From assembly GCA_963930655.1 (NCBI GenBank), contig OZ005621.1:7489001-7553000 (forward strand): a stretch of DNA of 64,000 nucleotides, read 5' to 3'. Positions 60,582 to 64,000 of this stretch are shown in pieces (positions within the stretch are counted from its first letter, which is position 1; each line of letters begins with the position of its first letter). Below the pieces are notes generated by a model. That model saw nothing but the letters and a program-made list of their open reading frames with translations, was not told where the DNA came from and made no database searches. The position numbers and the translations under genes were made by a program. The DNA is from Myrica gale. Its lineage: Eukaryota > Streptophyta > Magnoliopsida > Fagales > Myricaceae.

Positions 60582-60986
60582 TTAAATTTTGGACATGGAG
60601 AGAAATTTTAGCCTAAATTCCGTTCTAAGGTGGCACGTGCGGCTCTGAAATGCAGATTATGAATGAATTGATTCTGGTTATCAAATGCTTCAACAAGGCA
60701 TGGAAAGGTTTGACCCAATGATCTTATTACAAGACTCCCCCTTTTTTCAGTTTTTGGGGGACAAAATTCTAAGGAAAAAAAAAACAGAAAAAGTCAAAAA
60801 ACAAGCACGGCTCAAATATCCCAAAAAATGGACGGAAAAAGAGTTCTCTAAGAAAAAAAAAATACAAAACGCTGAAGTTAAATAGCCAGATACCCTAAAA
60901 GAGCCGCTAGAAGTCCCCCCGTGGCATGGACCATTTTGAGCACTCCTCCCACACTCTGCATGCCCTCAATAAATGTGTGCGCTCCT
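60582..60986. other. 3' flank of the dehydratase gene
   Basis: Probable 3' UTR of the minus-strand gene and purine-rich DNA. No frame supported. Confidence 0.4.
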
Positions 60987-63952
60987 CTACTCATCCGTCA
61001 CACATCCCTTTGAAGCCGACTGCACGTTCTTGATGTACTGGAGATAAATCATATGGTATCTCCTTAATAAGTATATCAACGAATTATTCACTGAACTGAA
61101 CGTGGATGTCAAGGCAGATTCCCACAAACCTTGTAAAGAACTCCATTCTTGGCCTTATAAGCTGGCGGAGTCCATTTTTTTCTTCGCCGCTCCATCTCCT
61201 CCTCCGATATCTGAACGTCTATTCTCCTCTGCCGAACATCGACATTGATGGTGTCTCCATTTTCAATCAAACCAATTGGACCACCTTCCTGAAAGTGAGT
61301 TGCCAGGCATTATTTTGGTCCTCTATTGTTTGGTTGTGCAGAAAAAAACTTGGGTGTCTATTCCCTTGAAAAGAAAGATTGTTGGTTTTTATATTTCCTT
61401 AAAAAGATGGGAAACATTTCTGTACTGAAGTCGTTTTTTGTATATGATTATCCATCTAGATTGAATAATAAGCTGTTGCACCTGTGCTTCAGGGCATATG
61501 TGGCCAACAACAAATCCATGTGAACCTCCTGAAAACCTACCATCAGTCAACAAAGCAACATCCTGCATTATCCAAAAGCAATACCGAACCAGAAAAGTGT
61601 CAATCCTTGGGAAATAAACAGATGTCATCAACTACGATCAATCATTTAGCTGGAAGAGGAAAATATTGACCTATGGAAAAGAAAATACTAGTCATATGTA
61701 GTTGCAACTCATTCCTGTCCTTGATAAATTGGTAATGAAGTAGATTCATGACCTTGAAGTAACCCTTGAACTAATTTTTCTCTGCCTTGAACATAACAAG
61801 GCACTATTTGATAAGTTGTCTCACTATCTGGAATGCAAGAGTGTAGTGAGTTGACTCCGATCGTGACAAGAACAGACCACTAATCATCGACCAGATTAGA
61901 TCTCATAGAACCCATACCTTTCCAAGACCTGCTCCCATAATTGCGCTAGTTGGTGTTAACATTTCGGCCATGCCTGGTCCACCCTTAGGCCCTTCTCCTC
62001 TAATTACGACTACCTTTCCCTGGAACATAAGAAACACAAACAAGAACTCAGATATCACGTCACAACGTCTGAGTTCCATGGTGCGATCTTGTCACTGCAG
62101 CAATGCAAAAGCATCAAACCCAATGCAACTCAAAAAATCATACAAAATTGAGAATGCATATGACCAACACCTAGTAATCAAACAAATGCAGACAAATGGA
62201 CAATTGAAATTTATTAAAGCAAGAGACCAGAATTTTAAATAAGAAAAGTCTGATATCAGTCCTTGGGTCTTCATAAGATAAAAGGGGCCAAAATTTTATT
62301 ATCCAAATTAACCGTGAAACATATGAGCTGCCTTTTGGGCAACACACATTTCTGCTTCCCAAACGTAACCTATAAATTAGCAAAAAGCATGGCCATGGCG
62401 AAGACCAGTTTATCAAGGACAAGCTTGAGCATGGCAGAGACCCAGTTTATGAAGAACTCTGCATGTGCTCGAGCTACTTGGGTAATGAACTCCTTAACAG
62501 TTACAAATCAACATCAAAAACTGCTGCCCCTAAAGAATAGATTATACAACAATGTCAACCACCACACATACCTTAAACCTCAATGGATCCTCCGAGATAG
62601 CTGAAATCATAGATTCTTCTCCTTCGAAGACAAGAGCAGGACCTGGAGAACAGTAATGTAATAAGTATTTTTGCAGCAGAGTGAACTTAAAAAATAGAAC
62701 CTCAAGCTTCAAGAAAAATAGTGCAAAAGTAGGACATAAAATAGCACCAGAAAAATATAGCCCCTCTTTTCCAGTGATTTTTGCAACAGAACCATTTGGT
62801 GCAAGATTTCCATATAATATTTGGATGTGGCCTGTTTTCTTTATGGGGTTCTCCAATGGTCGTACTACATCCTGAATGGAGAAAAATTAAGAGAGAACTG
62901 GATTGTTTGTTTTACAATGTAATGGATAAACAGTAAACCGAAACATAGCAATCAGTAAATATCAGAAAGACAAATATATAAGCCATCCAAACCTGTCCTT
63001 CAGCTAATGGAGGGAAACTTGCTGCATTTTCAACCACTGTCTTGCCAGTAACTAGAGAGGAAATACTTGTAAATTAATATGAGATTTTTTTAAATTTTCT
63101 GATGAATGCAATAATCTAAATATATATACCTGTCATACAATCCCCATCTAAAAGACCATGCTCGAGAAGGTAGCGCATGACAGCAGGAGTTCCTCCAATC
63201 TATCAAAACAACTAATGATTATTTATCAAGAAGAAATGGCAATAGAAACACCATATATAGAATGTCACGCACCCAAGGAGGATTGAAAGCACAAGGCAAG
63301 AATTTATTATAACACAAACCTTGTGCACATCCTCCATGACATATTTTCCACTAGGCTTAAGATCTGCAAGAAATGGAACCTTATCGCTGACCTTCTGAAA
63401 ATCATCAAGAGTTAAAACTAGACCAACAGACCTGCCAAGAATTTCAGAATGAGCCATTTAAAAGTCATGCAATCAATGGTATGAGCAGAGAACCTGGCAC
63501 CAAAGACTCTCCTCACCTTGCAATAGCAATCAAGTGTAGCACAGCATTTGTAGAGCCACCTAGTGCCATGACAATAACCATTGCGTTGCGTAGGGATTTT
63601 GGAGTGATAATGTCTCGTGGTTTCAGGTCCATTTTTAACAATTCCAAAAGGTACCTTCCTGCTAATCGGCATTCATCTAACTTCAAAGGATCTTCAGCAG
63701 GTATCGAAGAGCTTTGAAGGAAAAAAAAACATAAAAAAGGATAAGAACAGTGCTAGCTGATGCCAATTCAATTGATCAGAAGGAAACAAAATTCCACCTG
63801 TAGGGAAGAGACATTCCCATTGCTTCAATAGCAGAAGCCATGGTATTGGCCGTGTACATGCCACCACAAGCCCCTGCCCCGGGGCATGAATTACGGACTA
63901 CCGTTTTCCTCTGCTCATCACTTATGGATCCACTAACAAATTCTCCGTAACA
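60987..63952 (-). CDS. DHAD: dihydroxy-acid dehydratase, C-terminal 392 residues (5' part off window)
   Basis: Exons in transcript order: 63,952-63,798, 63,711-63,517, 63,431-63,320, 63,199-63,130, 63,051-62,993, 62,871-62,748, 62,642-62,572, 62,019-61,918, 61,562-61,482, 61,288-61,130 and 61,037-60,987 (stop TAG). They join in phase. The enzyme makes branched-chain 2-oxo acids (last common step of valine and isoleucine synthesis) in plastids using an Fe-S cluster. Visible blocks are [16 protein letters not shown] (cluster Cys), [34 protein letters not shown] and [19 protein letters not shown], and the family end [16 protein letters not shown]. The last exon is only 51 nt; without it the frame would end after LYKVCGNLP. 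About 200 N-terminal residues, including the transit peptide, lie beyond 64,000. No defect is seen. Confidence 0.95.
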
Positions 63953-64000
63953 CTGCAGAAATAATTTAGATGAGACAAAAGGACGATTTGCGTTATTAGG

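Noticed and set aside
1-64000. CRISPR arrays, bacterial operons, tRNA or rRNA genes
   Set aside because: Repeats present are transposon ends and minisatellites, not spaced CRISPR repeats; no cloverleaf or rRNA core was seen; the gene structure is eukaryotic.

Overview
The window is nuclear DNA from a flowering plant, most likely a eudicot. The reasons are spliced genes with GT..AG introns, AT-rich intergenic DNA, and a dense layer of plant-type repeats (Copia LTR elements, LINE, SINE, hAT, Mutator-like and Tourist-like elements). I cannot name the species. There are no operons. Four complete genes and one gene cut by the right edge stand in a sea of repeats, and I rebuilt their exons by splice sites, reading phase and protein similarity.

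Layout. 1-8,300: a LINE ORF1 remnant split by a Copia LTR that itself holds a younger solo LTR, then a composite hAT element carrying a piece of a protein kinase gene, then AT-rich DNA with a tandem duplication. 8,500-12,968 (+): KAB1-like potassium channel beta subunit, 4 exons, 328 aa. 13,440-22,630: two broken Copia elements, a hAT element nested in the LTR of the second, a DUF247 gene scrap and a SINE. 24,426-30,084 (+): PB1-domain Raf-like protein kinase, about 1,177 aa. 30,650-40,400: about 10 kb of repeats (palindromic tandem array, fold-back element, a family of 180-310 bp MITEs, a Tip100-like hAT). 40,645-45,514 (+): peroxisomal 3-ketoacyl-CoA thiolase, 14 exons, 461 aa. 45,732-48,830: a Mutator-like element carrying a captured gene fragment, a hAT element with perfect target duplication, and a MITE. 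50,387-59,460 (-): RING-H2 ubiquitin ligase, 772 aa, with a LINE and a fold-back element in its large second intron. 60,987-63,952 (-): the C-terminal 392 residues of dihydroxy-acid dehydratase, the rest lying beyond the window.

The genes do not form a pathway. KAB1 concerns K+ channels and redox, the Raf-like kinase stress signalling, the thiolase peroxisomal beta-oxidation and jasmonate synthesis, the RING protein ubiquitination, and the dehydratase plastid branched-chain amino-acid synthesis.

The most unusual items are: a Pack-MULE-like element (9-bp target duplication, about 215-bp inverted ends) holding two exons and the intron of a plant Ufm1-specific protease gene; a composite Tip100-like hAT that seems to have transduced the promoter and first exon of an MGC-type kinase gene; and a RING-H2 protein with three SUMO-interaction-like motifs, a candidate SUMO-targeted ubiquitin ligase, whose spliced leader carries an upstream reading frame overlapping the main start.
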